DNA of 60,624 nt from an uncultured Bacteroidales bacterium (GTDB lineage Bacteria > Bacteroidota > Bacteroidia > Bacteroidales > UBA11471). This document shows, one piece after another, positions 8,476-15,902 of this stretch. Position numbers and translations under genes: made by a program. How positions within the stretch are numbered: the first letter of the stretch is position 1; each line of letters begins with the position of its first letter. The notes beneath the pieces are model-generated. The model did no database searches and was not told the origin of the DNA. It saw only the letters and a list, made by a program, of their open reading frames with translations. The stretch spans positions 1-60,624 of the forward strand of contig CANQQA010000016.1 of assembly GCA_947625885.1 (NCBI GenBank), written 5' to 3'.

Positions 8476-8869
8476 AAAAATCTTGATTCGCGGGACCCGG
8501 TACGATCGTAGAAACAAGTTGACCGCTGAACAGCGGCAGGAGATATTCCACCGTTATCATACCGAATCTGTCAGCCAGCGGCAGTTGGCATGTGAATACG
8601 GCGTAAGCCGTCGCTTGATATCATACATCGTCGATCCGGAGAAAGCGGAGATAGCCAAAGAAATTCTCCGGCAACGTAAAGCGAAAGGCATGTACAAACC
8701 GGACAAAAAACAATGGGCTGCCGTTATCCGTGAACATCGCCGCTATAAGCAACAACTATATATACAAGGCTTGATACAACTTCCTCAAAATATGCCGGAT
8801 TCTTCAATTCATAAAACACGACAACTAAAAAAGACAGACTATGCAAACACTCCAGGAACTGTACGATGA
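8459..8869 (+). CDS. Phage-type helix-turn-helix DNA-binding protein
   Basis: This 136-aa basic protein has an HTH at about residues 22-60: LTAEQRQEIFHRYHTE, then SVSQRQLACEYGVSRRLISYI, then a DPEK cap. This is the resolvase/Hin-like HTH found in small phage and plasmid regulators. The basic tail (about 60-105, including REHRRYKQQLY) is typical of those proteins. It overlaps the preceding gene by 17 bases and the following gene by 29, an unusually tight nesting. It probably binds element DNA as a regulator; the target site is not visible. Confidence 0.75.
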   Translation: MPYKSEKILIRGTRYDRRNKLTAEQRQEIFHRYHTESVSQRQLACEYGVSRRLISYIVDPEKAEIAKEILRQRKAKGMYKPDKKQWAAVIREHRRYKQQLYIQGLIQLPQNMPDSSIHKTRQLKKTDYANTPGTVR

Positions 8870-9149
8870 GCAATTCGACATTATGCTCATCAACGATGTA
8901 GAGGTATTGTTTACCCCTCAGAGAATTAAACGGGAAATTATTCCCACAGGGTTGTATGCCTACGACATTCGGGAATCGGACACCGGCGATGACTTCGTTA
9001 CCATCGAACGCAGGGTTATCGTCAACCATGCCGGAACGATCCTTTCCAAAATCGAATTCGGTATGGGAACTACGGGAACTGTAAAGATTAACGAATATGG
9101 TTTCGAAGATACAACGACATTACAGGAATGGTTGAATACTAAATCTTAA
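8841..9149 (+). CDS. Stand-alone LPD28-type protein
   Basis: This 102-aa protein matches the pattern I know for large-polyvalent-protein-associated domain 28. An N-terminal 'D-I-M-L-I-N-D-V-E-V-L-F-T' strand is followed by R28-x-x-x-x-x-I-P-T-G-L-Y-A-Y-D-I-R, then a charged loop and TIERRVIVNHAGTIL. Such domains are usually pieces of very large polyvalent proteins delivered by phages or conjugative elements and associated with counter-defence. Here it stands alone. The start overlaps the HTH gene by 29 bases. The function of the domain is not established. Confidence 0.78.
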   Translation: MQTLQELYDEQFDIMLINDVEVLFTPQRIKREIIPTGLYAYDIRESDTGDDFVTIERRVIVNHAGTILSKIEFGMGTTGTVKINEYGFEDTTTLQEWLNTKS

Positions 9150-9155
9150 TGAATT

Positions 9156-9557
9156 ATGGACATCAAGAAACTTACGGCCGATTACAAAAAACGCTTCGAT
9201 GCGTATTATTCCGAGACGGATAATAAAAACCTTTCCCTCAAAAAGAAGAAAAATCTGACTCCTCCGAACTTCCTAAAGGAAGTGATTCGCCCGATATTGG
9301 ACGCACTTGTGGAACATCTTCCCGAATACGGCTTTTCCAAAACGACGGACCAATATGCGATGTATGGAGAATATTATCGTATTAAGGCGGGAATCGTATT
9401 GATTGGCGGATTGTCTATCGATGAGAATTTCGATCTGACGTTCACTCCATTATTTCAGGGGACCCCTTGCGGAGAACCTTGCAAGGTGGCAAATATTACG
9501 CAGCTGGTCAATACCATACGCCGAGAATTTGAACGCCGCGGAATTAAGGAAAGGTAA
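9156..9557 (+). CDS. Hypothetical protein
   Basis: This 133-aa protein has a basic, Lys-rich N-terminal third (LSLKKKKNL) followed by a mixed alpha/beta part. It follows the LPD28-type gene by 6 bases and precedes the next by 3. No family is recognised. Confidence 0.6.
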   Translation: MDIKKLTADYKKRFDAYYSETDNKNLSLKKKKNLTPPNFLKEVIRPILDALVEHLPEYGFSKTTDQYAMYGEYYRIKAGIVLIGGLSIDENFDLTFTPLFQGTPCGEPCKVANITQLVNTIRREFERRGIKER

Positions 9558-9560
9558 CTT

Positions 9561-10217
9561 ATGGCTGATTTCAAACAAAAGGCGGATATGCTTGTATTCG
9601 TGGCTTCCGCCATCGGGCCATGGTGGATTTTGACAATCATAGTATGTTTGTTGGGCTTGGTGAAATGCTGTATAATCAAACCTGCGGATGTTACAAAGGA
9701 GTGTATCAACAAGCATTCGGAGATTGTGGAACACGTCATGGTATTGGACAGCACGGGAAACGGGTTTCGTGTGGTTTATGCGACCAAAGAGCCGGTAACG
9801 GACGAACAATTTCTGGAGATATGTAACCGGGAAAATGTCGAGGAGGGATTTCGGCGACTGAAATTCGAGGCTCCGCGTTATTTCGGCGGCACCTTGCTAC
9901 AAACGGACATTTGCGACTTCGCATTGTTCGCCTTTCGGTTTTATGTCGATGACGACATCTTTATCCACAACATCTTCGTAGCCGGACACGATAAAATGAA
10001 CTTCTACGTGCGACCCAATCCCAACCTCGAAAACTGTGCAACATGGATGAATTACAATACCGAACAAGGAAATCAGTATTTGAATGCCTACGATATAAAT
10101 GTCTGTATACCTTCCGGCGGTCGTATCTACCGTTACTGGAAATGCCGTTACCTGTTGCAAACCTCTGATACCGACGAGCGTTTCAGTCATTTTTCGGAAG
10201 ATGAAAGACTGTACTGA
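9561..10217 (+). CDS. Hypothetical protein with one N-terminal membrane segment
   Basis: This 218-aa protein has a single hydrophobic segment at about residues 10-38 (VFVASAIGPWWILTIIVCLLGLV). The remaining roughly 175 residues are soluble, aromatic-rich and have no recognised motif. It is probably anchored in the inner membrane; the topology is not clear. It is the last gene of this string, and a strong promoter for the next gene lies about 60 bases downstream of the stop. Confidence 0.6.
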   Translation: MADFKQKADMLVFVASAIGPWWILTIIVCLLGLVKCCIIKPADVTKECINKHSEIVEHVMVLDSTGNGFRVVYATKEPVTDEQFLEICNRENVEEGFRRLKFEAPRYFGGTLLQTDICDFALFAFRFYVDDDIFIHNIFVAGHDKMNFYVRPNPNLENCATWMNYNTEQGNQYLNAYDINVCIPSGGRIYRYWKCRYLLQTSDTDERFSHFSEDERLY

Positions 10218-10276
10218 AAAGAGATTTTGTATGTATATTTGCGAACGTAATTCGCTGAAAATTAATTATTAAACGC

Positions 10277-10307
10277 TTTGATATAACATAAATACGATGT
10301 ATATTTG
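10277..10307 (+). promoter_or_regulatory. Bacteroidota promoter, consensus match
   Basis: TTTG at 10277-10280, 19 bases, then TATATTTG at 10300-10307, an exact match to the -33/-7 consensus. Transcription would start near 10314, leaving a leader of about 70 bases before the ATG at 10383. Confidence 0.82.
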
Positions 10308-10382
10308 TCGGAGAATAACACTTGACAGAATGAACGAGATTGTAAATTGAACGCAACAGTTTGAATATGGTAGATAACTGAC

Positions 10383-10916
10383 ATGACACCGGAGAAATCG
10401 CAAATCAAGTTTGCGAAATCGGAACGATCGGGAGAACTCATAGGCTTCGTATCCCGACATTCCAAAACTCATCAATTGAAAGGAGTCCGCGAAGACTCAA
10501 GATTCGGTAAGCAAATTTGTGTCCTTTCAGAGGATTTGAAAGGAAGCATCGAGCCTAATGTGCTTTACGCTGTGGAATTGAAACCCATGCACAAGGCGAA
10601 AGGATATGTGGTCGTAGCCGCCACACCGGTTCAATTCTCTGCAACGGTGGAAACCGTCATCGTTCCCAAGTCCCGCTACAAAGTTACGGTAACATTCGGA
10701 AACAAGACTATTTTCTTCGACCCCAAAGAGGGAAAAAGCGCCATGAGCAGAACGCTTGAAGGCGTACTGTCCGTATTGAAAGGTCGCAGGGATATCAAAA
10801 ATCCGGAATCCGTCATCACGGACTTCATAGCACGGGCAGAAGAGATGATTCGTCGTTTCGAGCAAGACGGATATACCTACACGGGAAAACGACATGCCGA
10901 AGAGTGCAGATCATAA
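10383..10916 (+). CDS. Conserved Bacteroides-element protein, unknown function
   Basis: This 177-aa basic soluble protein has a beta-rich centre (YKVTVTFGNKTIFFDP at about residues 99-115). This is followed by a helical region with an SRTLEGVLSVLKGR stretch. I recall similar hypothetical proteins from Bacteroides mobile elements but know no function. It has its own strong promoter, and its last 23 bases overlap the RNase HI-like fragment, so the two are co-expressed. Confidence 0.7.
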   Translation: MTPEKSQIKFAKSERSGELIGFVSRHSKTHQLKGVREDSRFGKQICVLSEDLKGSIEPNVLYAVELKPMHKAKGYVVVAATPVQFSATVETVIVPKSRYKVTVTFGNKTIFFDPKEGKSAMSRTLEGVLSVLKGRRDIKNPESVITDFIARAEEMIRRFEQDGYTYTGKRHAEECRS

Positions 10917-11220
10917 GAGACTCGGAAGCACATACTTTTCCCTTAGGGCCGACCTGGAAGAGTTTCTGCATATCGTTTCTGCTGTACGGTATATACTCGA
11001 ACACACGGAAGCGCCACGCAGAATATACTCCGACAGTATCGTGGCCATATCTTGGTACAGGAATCGGAAAACTGCGATGATGCACAATCGTCCGGCTTTA
11101 CAGAAAGCCGAAGTGTTTCTCAAAGTTTTCCATTCCCGAATACAAGACATAGAGGTAATATATCGAAATGGCGAGATACCGGGAGATGTACGGAAGAATT
11201 CGACAGTATGTGAAACTTAA
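10894..11220 (+). CDS. RNase HI-like protein lacking the first strand
   Basis: This 108-aa protein aligns by eye to the C-terminal two thirds of Bacteroidota ribonuclease HI. DLEEFLHIVSAVRYIL (residues 20-35) matches the catalytic-Glu helix, RIYSDSIVAISWYRN (43-57) matches the YSDS strand with the catalytic Asp (D47), and NGEIPGDVRK (92-101) matches the usual WGEIPADFGRK end. The N-terminal strand with the first catalytic Asp is missing, and no in-frame coding for it lies upstream, because the other gene covers that DNA in another frame. It may therefore be a non-catalytic nucleic-acid-binding derivative or a decaying remnant. It starts inside the preceding gene. Confidence 0.7.
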   Translation: MPKSADHKRLGSTYFSLRADLEEFLHIVSAVRYILEHTEAPRRIYSDSIVAISWYRNRKTAMMHNRPALQKAEVFLKVFHSRIQDIEVIYRNGEIPGDVRKNSTVCET

Positions 11221-11235
11221 ACAGTATTATAAGGT

Positions 11236-11439
11236 ATGGCAAAGTTAAAATCCCAGTCTCAACGAACCGTTGAACTGAAAGAAGAGGACTATCTGCTTCT
11301 CCTTGAGAACTCGATTAAAATGGAAGCACTCAAAATCGCAGGTATAGAGAAAATGCCAATTTACAAGGCTATGGAATATATCCTCGAACACCGGCATATC
11401 GACTTGCTGATAAAACCGGTGTCAAGGAAATATTCCTGA
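11236..11439 (+). CDS. Small hypothetical protein, last element gene
   Basis: This 67-aa protein is helical and charged, and is not recognised. An AAGG sequence lies a few bases before the ATG. It starts 15 bases after the RNase HI-like gene and is the last + strand gene before the strand switch to the chromosomal redox cluster. A hairpin terminator about 90 bases downstream ends the unit. Confidence 0.55.
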   Translation: MAKLKSQSQRTVELKEEDYLLLLENSIKMEALKIAGIEKMPIYKAMEYILEHRHIDLLIKPVSRKYS

Positions 11440-11822
11440 TTGCCTGTTTGGACAATATTATACACTCCAACACAAAGGTTAGTAAATAGTGCATATCCAT
11501 ATAAATCAGTATCAATCAGCACGATAAGAAAGCGGCGCATGTACGGATATATGTGTACCGCCCATACGCCGCTTTTCCTTGTATATTTGCTCTTAATCAG
11601 ATTATCTTTGATATCAGTATCTTGCTTTCAAAAGTTTTATATACCTTTGCTATTGCAATTAGTTGGCTGGCTCAAACCTCCATGTAGTCTCCTATGTAGA
11701 GATTAAGGATTTTAGCGCAAACCAACATTGTCAATCAATCAGTTAAGAACAAAGATGCTTTCTCTAAAGAGGGCAGCCGCATTTCCTGCCATGATGTCGT
11801 CTACATACGGCGCCGTCCGGCG
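11440..11822. other. Gene-free edge between mobile element and chromosome
   Basis: No convincing coding sequence is seen. Contents: the hairpin at 11529-11575; two -7-like elements on the + strand, TATATTTG at 11582-11589 and TACCTTTG-type at 11642-11649, neither with a well-spaced TTTG; and a GC-rich hairpin (GCGCC at 11810-11814 with GGCGC at 11819-11823) followed by TATTTTT. The strand bias and gene style change completely across this stretch, so the element boundary probably lies here. I found no att-like direct repeat within the window. Confidence 0.55.
11529..11580 (+). terminator. Probable terminator at the element edge
   Basis: AAAGCGGCG (11529-11537) and CGCCGCTTT (11567-11575) form a 9-bp perfect stem. 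The 29-base loop contains a further GTAC...GTAC pairing. A pyrimidine tract TTTTCCTT ends the structure. It lies about 90 bases after the last element gene. Confidence 0.6.
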
Positions 11823-12383
11823 CTATTTTTCGCCGGCAGCGATGCGGTCTGTCCATCGGCGTATGGAGGCTTCGCCGAGATTGTTCAACAATTTTCCCTC
11901 GCCCCAGTTCAGTTCCGGATATTCGGCTTTCAGACTTTTTACACTGTGGTCGATCCCGCTGCCGCCCGAAGTGGCAAACGGAACGATTGTCTTGCCTTTC
12001 AAGTCATGATTTTCGATGAACGTATTGATTACCCGCGGCGCGAGGTCCCACCAGATAGGATAGCCGATAAATATAACCGCATAACCGGCTGCGTCCAATT
12101 TTTTGCCGGCAAGAGCCGGACGCGATTTCGGGTCGCTCATCTCCACCGAACTGCGCGACCGTTTGTCATGCCAATCGAGGTCGGCGTCGGTGTAAGGTTG
12201 GGCAGGCGTAATCGCATAGCATTCCCCGCCCGTGATGCCCGCCAGCTTTTCCGCTGCCCGAGCCGTTGTGCCTGTTGCCGAGAAATAAGCAACCAAAACA
12301 CGTTTGTCATCATTCTGTGCCATAGTGTGTGCGTTTGTAATTAAAAATGCAACCATTGCCAATAAAAGAGTTTTTGCTTTCAT
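11823..12383 (-). CDS. Secreted flavodoxin-like protein
   Basis: This 186-aa protein has a signal peptide (residues 1-22, ending AHTMAQ) followed by a flavodoxin fold. The FMN phosphate loop is FSATGTTA at 34-41, and GYPIWW (about 106) and ATSGGSG (about 136) give the other two FMN-contacting loops. It is the last gene of the AraC-acetyltransferase-flavodoxin set, 9 bases after the preceding flavodoxin. An exported flavodoxin implies electron transfer outside the cytoplasm, which fits the EFR1-type protein nearby. The donor and acceptor are unknown. Confidence 0.9.
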   Translation of the reverse strand: MKAKTLLLAMVAFLITNAHTMAQNDDKRVLVAYFSATGTTARAAEKLAGITGGECYAITPAQPYTDADLDWHDKRSRSSVEMSDPKSRPALAGKKLDAAGYAVIFIGYPIWWDLAPRVINTFIENHDLKGKTIVPFATSGGSGIDHSVKSLKAEYPELNWGEGKLLNNLGEASIRRWTDRIAAGEK

Positions 12384-12392
12384 ATTTTCGAA

Positions 12393-13079
12393 TTATTTTA
12401 TATAACCTATTTTCTTTAACCACTCAGCTGTCATCTCGTGGCAACCGGCAATCTGCGATGAACGTATCCAAAGGCTCGGCGACAGAAAATTTCCGTCGGG
12501 AATCAGCCGTTTGGCATCTGCCTCTACACCAGTGATGCCGCTGCTCGCGCTCGATACAATCAAACCTATCCTTTTTCCCGCCATCTCTGCACCATGGTTG
12601 AACAGAAATGTTTGCAGCGGAGCAGCCATATTGCTCCACCAAAGCGGGGCGGCAACGATAATCGTGTCATACGCCTCGAATTGTACCTCTACGGGGTCTA
12701 TGGCAGGATAGGAAGATGCGACGCCGGGGTTATCGCGAATTGCTTGAATCTGTGCGCTCCCGATAGCATACTTGTTCGCCGCATAATCGAGACCTTTTTC
12801 CGTCGGTTGTATCCGTACCGTATCCGCCTTGATTTGCGTACACAAGTCGCTGACGACAGTATGCACGTTGTTCGTAAAGCTGTAATAAACGACAAGGGTC
12901 TTTCCTGCTGTCGGATTCGGATCGATATCCGGGTTATCCGGAACATCCGGATTTTCGGGGCTGTCAGGATTCTCGGGCGTTTCCGCAGGAGGGTCGATTA
13001 CAGGTTCGTCATCGGGAGAACAGGCGCTCAATCCGACCGCGATAAATATGGCCGACAGGAAATACGATAACTTTTTCAT
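12393..13079 (-). CDS. Flavodoxin-domain lipoprotein
   Basis: This 228-aa protein begins with a lipoprotein signal ending in GLSAC, so Cys20 would be lipidated. A Pro/Asp/Asn-rich linker follows (about residues 23-60, repeats of PENPD and PDNPD). A flavodoxin domain starts at about residue 62 (VVYYSFTNNVH), with an APLWWSNM loop (about 147) and SSASSGITG (about 180). Lipid anchoring with a flexible linker suggests tethering to the periplasmic or outer face of a membrane. It sits between the acetyltransferase and the second flavodoxin, in the same direction. Confidence 0.9.
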   Translation of the reverse strand: MKKLSYFLSAIFIAVGLSACSPDDEPVIDPPAETPENPDSPENPDVPDNPDIDPNPTAGKTLVVYYSFTNNVHTVVSDLCTQIKADTVRIQPTEKGLDYAANKYAIGSAQIQAIRDNPGVASSYPAIDPVEVQFEAYDTIIVAAPLWWSNMAAPLQTFLFNHGAEMAGKRIGLIVSSASSGITGVEADAKRLIPDGNFLSPSLWIRSSQIAGCHEMTAEWLKKIGYIK

Positions 13080-13116
13080 ATAGTTCTGTATGATTTTTTC
13101 TTTTCCATATCTATTT

Positions 13117-13767
13117 CTATTCGATTTTCTTAATAATTCGTGCCGGATTGCCTGCGACGACCGTCATGGGCGGAACGTCTTTCGTTACTACGCTGCCGGC
13201 GCCGACAATGGCTCCGTAACCGATTTTTACACCCGGCAGAATCGTTGCGGCAATGCCAATCCACACCTTATCTTCGATAACAATCGGGCGCCCGTAGGTA
13301 GCACTGCGGTTTTCGGGATTGGGGTCGTGGTTGATGGTTATCAGATTCACTTTCGGACCGATGAATACGTCGTTGCCGATGGTGATGCCGCCGCGACCGA
13401 AAAAGGTGCAGCACTGCTGTATGAAACAACCGCGACCGATTGTTACGGGCTTGCCATAGTCGATGTAAAGCGGTGGCAGAACGGTCGTACTCTCTTCGAG
13501 CGGCTTGCCGAGAATACGACCCATATACGTATGTACCTCCTCCGGTGTGCGATACCCCGTGTTCATCTCCGCCGCCGTCTGCATCGTGGCGAAGATGTCT
13601 GCAATCAGTTCTTCGTAACCCGCATCATTGGGTGAAACCATCTCGCCATTCACATCTCTTGCGAAAATATCGTTGCGCGCTGCCTCTTGATTTTCACATA
13701 CGGTTGAAGCAGCTCGTTTTCTCTCCTCACTCTTACTCGAATCATTCATAACATTTTTGTTTTTCAT
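13117..13767 (-). CDS. Hexapeptide-repeat acetyltransferase (Maa/LacA type)
   Basis: The protein has an N-terminal helical 'maltose acetyltransferase' segment (GYEELIADIFATMQTAAEMN) followed by left-handed beta-helix repeats: IGRGCFIQQCC, IGNDVFIGPKV, VWIGIAATILPGVKIGYGAIVGAGSVVTKD. It ends in VAGNPARII. The catalytic His is in TINHDPNPENR. This is the acetyl-CoA-dependent O-acetyltransferase family acting on sugars or similar acceptors; the substrate is unknown. The frame opens at 13779, but a -7 promoter element covers 13776-13783. The start is therefore 13767 or the ATG at 13749; I list 13767. It is the first gene of the unit leading into the two flavodoxins. Confidence 0.88.
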   Translation of the reverse strand: MKNKNVMNDSSKSEERKRAASTVCENQEAARNDIFARDVNGEMVSPNDAGYEELIADIFATMQTAAEMNTGYRTPEEVHTYMGRILGKPLEESTTVLPPLYIDYGKPVTIGRGCFIQQCCTFFGRGGITIGNDVFIGPKVNLITINHDPNPENRSATYGRPIVIEDKVWIGIAATILPGVKIGYGAIVGAGSVVTKDVPPMTVVAGNPARIIKKIE

Positions 13768-13775
13768 ATTCTGAT

Positions 13776-13844
13776 ACAAAGGTAAGAAGAACGCCTCGCA
13801 CCGTTTTTGCTGCGAGGCTCAAATTGTTTTGCTGCAAGGCTCAA
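13776..13844 (-). promoter_or_regulatory. Promoter with tandem AraC-type operator repeats
   Basis: A - strand -7 element TACCTTTG lies at 13783-13776, and no TTTG sits at the normal upstream distance, as expected for an activated promoter. Just upstream are two 18-bp direct repeats differing at one base (13805-13822 and 13827-13844, core GCTGCGAGGCTCAA / GCTGCAAGGCTCAA), spaced 22 bp apart, two helical turns. An inverted copy of the core (GCCTCGCA) lies at 13793-13800. This is the expected architecture of an AraC-family site, and the adjacent upstream gene encodes such a regulator. Confidence 0.72.
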
Positions 13845-13870
13845 CCGGATTTTATTCCGCACGCTCCGGC

Positions 13871-14686
13871 TCAAATCATACTGGGAGCATAACCGTATGT
13901 TTCCTTATATACTTTCGAGAAGTGGGAAAGATTCTTGAATCCCACATCGAAACAGGCTTCCGTTATCTTTTTCCTGCCGGATTTTATCATGTCGTGCGCC
14001 GCTTCCAATCGGCGTTTGATAAGCCATTTCTGCGGCGTCAGATTGCTCACTTTCGCAAAGTCGCGTTTGAAGGTCGCCAGACTGCGACCGGTATAACTTG
14101 CGATTTCTTCCATCGACAAATCATACATATAGTTTTCGTTCAAATAATCGAGAATGTCGATTTTCCACGGATCGACGAAATCGAACAGCGAGGCATAGAG
14201 GCTTTTGTCCGTATTGAGCAGCACGTAAGCGCCTTCTATCATTTTCAGTTTCAGCACATCGTCGGAAGGTCGGACACCTGCATCGAAATAAGGAACCAAC
14301 GATTCGAACAGGCTGCGTATGTCCGGACGGTTATTCGGCAATACGCGCAGACTCACTTTTTCTCGTTTCGACTCCATATAAATCTCTTTTTTGTCGAGTG
14401 TCTGATAGAACTCCCGCAAAAACGGTTTTGTGAATTTCAGCACAATGGAGCGATAGGGGTGCTCCTTATCGGCGTGTTTCTGCAACCACATTCGGTTATC
14501 CCGCCGCATGAAAGCACACTCGCCCTCATGCAATATCGTTTTCTTTCCCCGTTCCTCTATTTCGAGTTCGCCGGAACACAAATAGATAAGCGTATGTTCC
14601 CGATTCTCGTGGGCACAGCCTCTATCGTCGGTGAAAAAATTTGCTATCAGGACGTTCGAGCAGTCGAATACATCTAATCGTTCCAT
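13871..14686 (-). CDS. AraC-family transcription regulator
   Basis: The frame opens at a TTG (14707); the first ATG is at 14686, giving 271 aa. The N-terminal half is a cupin-like sensor domain (about residues 10-120, LIYLCSGELEIEERG and HEGECAFMRRD). The C-terminal domain (about 170-271) is the double HTH: YDLSMEEIASYTGRSLATFKRDF and ITEACFDVGFKNLSHFSKVYKETYG. The gene lies between the EFR1-type gene and the acetyltransferase, all on the - strand. Tandem repeats just downstream, in front of the acetyltransferase, are its likely binding sites. The inducer is unknown; the redox content of the cluster suggests an oxidative or electrophile signal, which is inference. Confidence 0.92.
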   Translation of the reverse strand: MERLDVFDCSNVLIANFFTDDRGCAHENREHTLIYLCSGELEIEERGKKTILHEGECAFMRRDNRMWLQKHADKEHPYRSIVLKFTKPFLREFYQTLDKKEIYMESKREKVSLRVLPNNRPDIRSLFESLVPYFDAGVRPSDDVLKLKMIEGAYVLLNTDKSLYASLFDFVDPWKIDILDYLNENYMYDLSMEEIASYTGRSLATFKRDFAKVSNLTPQKWLIKRRLEAAHDMIKSGRKKITEACFDVGFKNLSHFSKVYKETYGYAPSMI

Positions 14687-14799
14687 ATCGGTCTCTGTTT
14701 TTTGCAAAAATAAGAATTTGCACGCATTCGCGTTTTCTTGTACGGCTCATTTCAGGCAATTGAAATTCGTATCTCGACAGACGCGAAGTGCTGCCGTTT

Positions 14800-15738
14800 T
14801 CAGAATTGGCTGTTCGCCCGTTTTATGTCCATCAGCGAAATGTGTTCGTTGCGGTAGCGGGCATCGGGATTCACCTCGCCGCGTCCCAGCAAGGGGTCGT
14901 GTTCGTTCTTCGCAAACCGAATGGCTTTCTGCGGACAGTTGTGAACGCAAGACAAACAAAATTCGCAATCGCCCTGCATCTTGACTCCTTGCGAGGTCAA
15001 TTCGTAATTTCCGCGAGGACAGACGCTTGCACAAATGCCGCACCCGATGCAGGCGTCGGTTACGGTAAAATATTTTTTGCTGTCCATGAGAAAGCCTTTT
15101 TCCGGATTCAGTCCTGCGTATGCCATGAATCCCGCGTGCATCTGGCGCTCCTCTTCCGACACAGACTCGTGCCAATGTTTCTGTGCCGCGAGGTCGGCAG
15201 CGATTTGCTGCAAATGTTCGGGAATGTGTTTGTCGATTTTCATTTGCTCGTTCATGTCGAAGTTGGGCAGCCAGTTATCCACCATGATGAGCGTATTGAT
15301 GTAGTCGAACGCATGGCCGGCACGACGCGAAATGTCGTCCCAGATCTCTACGGCGTTGCACTTGCGGGCGCCATAGGTCAGGACGGCGAATTTGTAATCC
15401 GCTTTCAGCCGCGCCTTTTGTATGAACCGCCGTACCATGTTGGGCGGCATGTGTCCGTAAATGGGATAGACGATGCCTATCTCGTCGGCCTCGATGTCGA
15501 ATCGCTGCTGCTTCATCAGTTGGGGAATACTCAACAGCTCGGCATTCGCATCGGACAACTCACGCGCTACGTACAGGCAATTGCCCGTAGCGGTAAAATA
15601 AAGAATCGTCCGCTTTCTCCTGCCGCCTTTGCACGAGGTCAGGGCGGAGAGTCCGGAAAAAGCGGCTGCCGTAGTTATCAGCGTGGCGCTCAGGCGCTTC
15701 AAGGCTTCGCGGCGGGTCATTTTCCCATTCATATTCAT
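14800..15738 (-). CDS. EFR1-type flavodoxin/4Fe-4S protein with Tat-like signal
   Basis: This 312-aa protein begins with an N-terminal T-R-R-E-A-L-K motif and a hydrophobic stretch ending in LTSC36, so it looks like a twin-arginine lipoprotein signal. Residues 44-190 form a flavodoxin-type domain (YFTATGNCLYVA, YPIYGHMPPN). Two 4Fe-4S sites follow: C230/C233/C236/C240 and C258/C261/C264/C268 with the CxxCxxCxxxCP pattern. This is the EFR1-family layout: an FMN module passing electrons to a ferredoxin module. It lies upstream of the AraC gene in the same direction. Tat export fits a folded, cofactor-loaded protein and matches the exported flavodoxins of this cluster. Confidence 0.88.
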   Translation of the reverse strand: MNMNGKMTRREALKRLSATLITTAAAFSGLSALTSCKGGRRKRTILYFTATGNCLYVARELSDANAELLSIPQLMKQQRFDIEADEIGIVYPIYGHMPPNMVRRFIQKARLKADYKFAVLTYGARKCNAVEIWDDISRRAGHAFDYINTLIMVDNWLPNFDMNEQMKIDKHIPEHLQQIAADLAAQKHWHESVSEEERQMHAGFMAYAGLNPEKGFLMDSKKYFTVTDACIGCGICASVCPRGNYELTSQGVKMQGDCEFCLSCVHNCPQKAIRFAKNEHDPLLGRGEVNPDARYRNEHISLMDIKRANSQF

Positions 15739-15902
15739 TTTTCGACACTGTTTATTCAGGCGATAAAGATAGCCGTTTTAGCGGAAAACCGATGCACAAA
15801 AAATACGGAATGTTATACCTTTTTTACGGAAATGCGGCGATGCCGCCGTTTTGCCGGAAGCGGGCGGCATCGTTCGGCGCGAGGTATTCGGGGGTATGCG
15901 AT

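Noticed and set aside
1-11440. CRISPR array or large tandem repeats in the element
   Set aside because: No regularly spaced repeats were seen; small genes fill the region.
11440-11706. 88-codon + strand frame at the element edge
   Set aside because: It runs through a 9-bp terminator-like stem, has low-complexity hydrophobic translation and no ribosome site.
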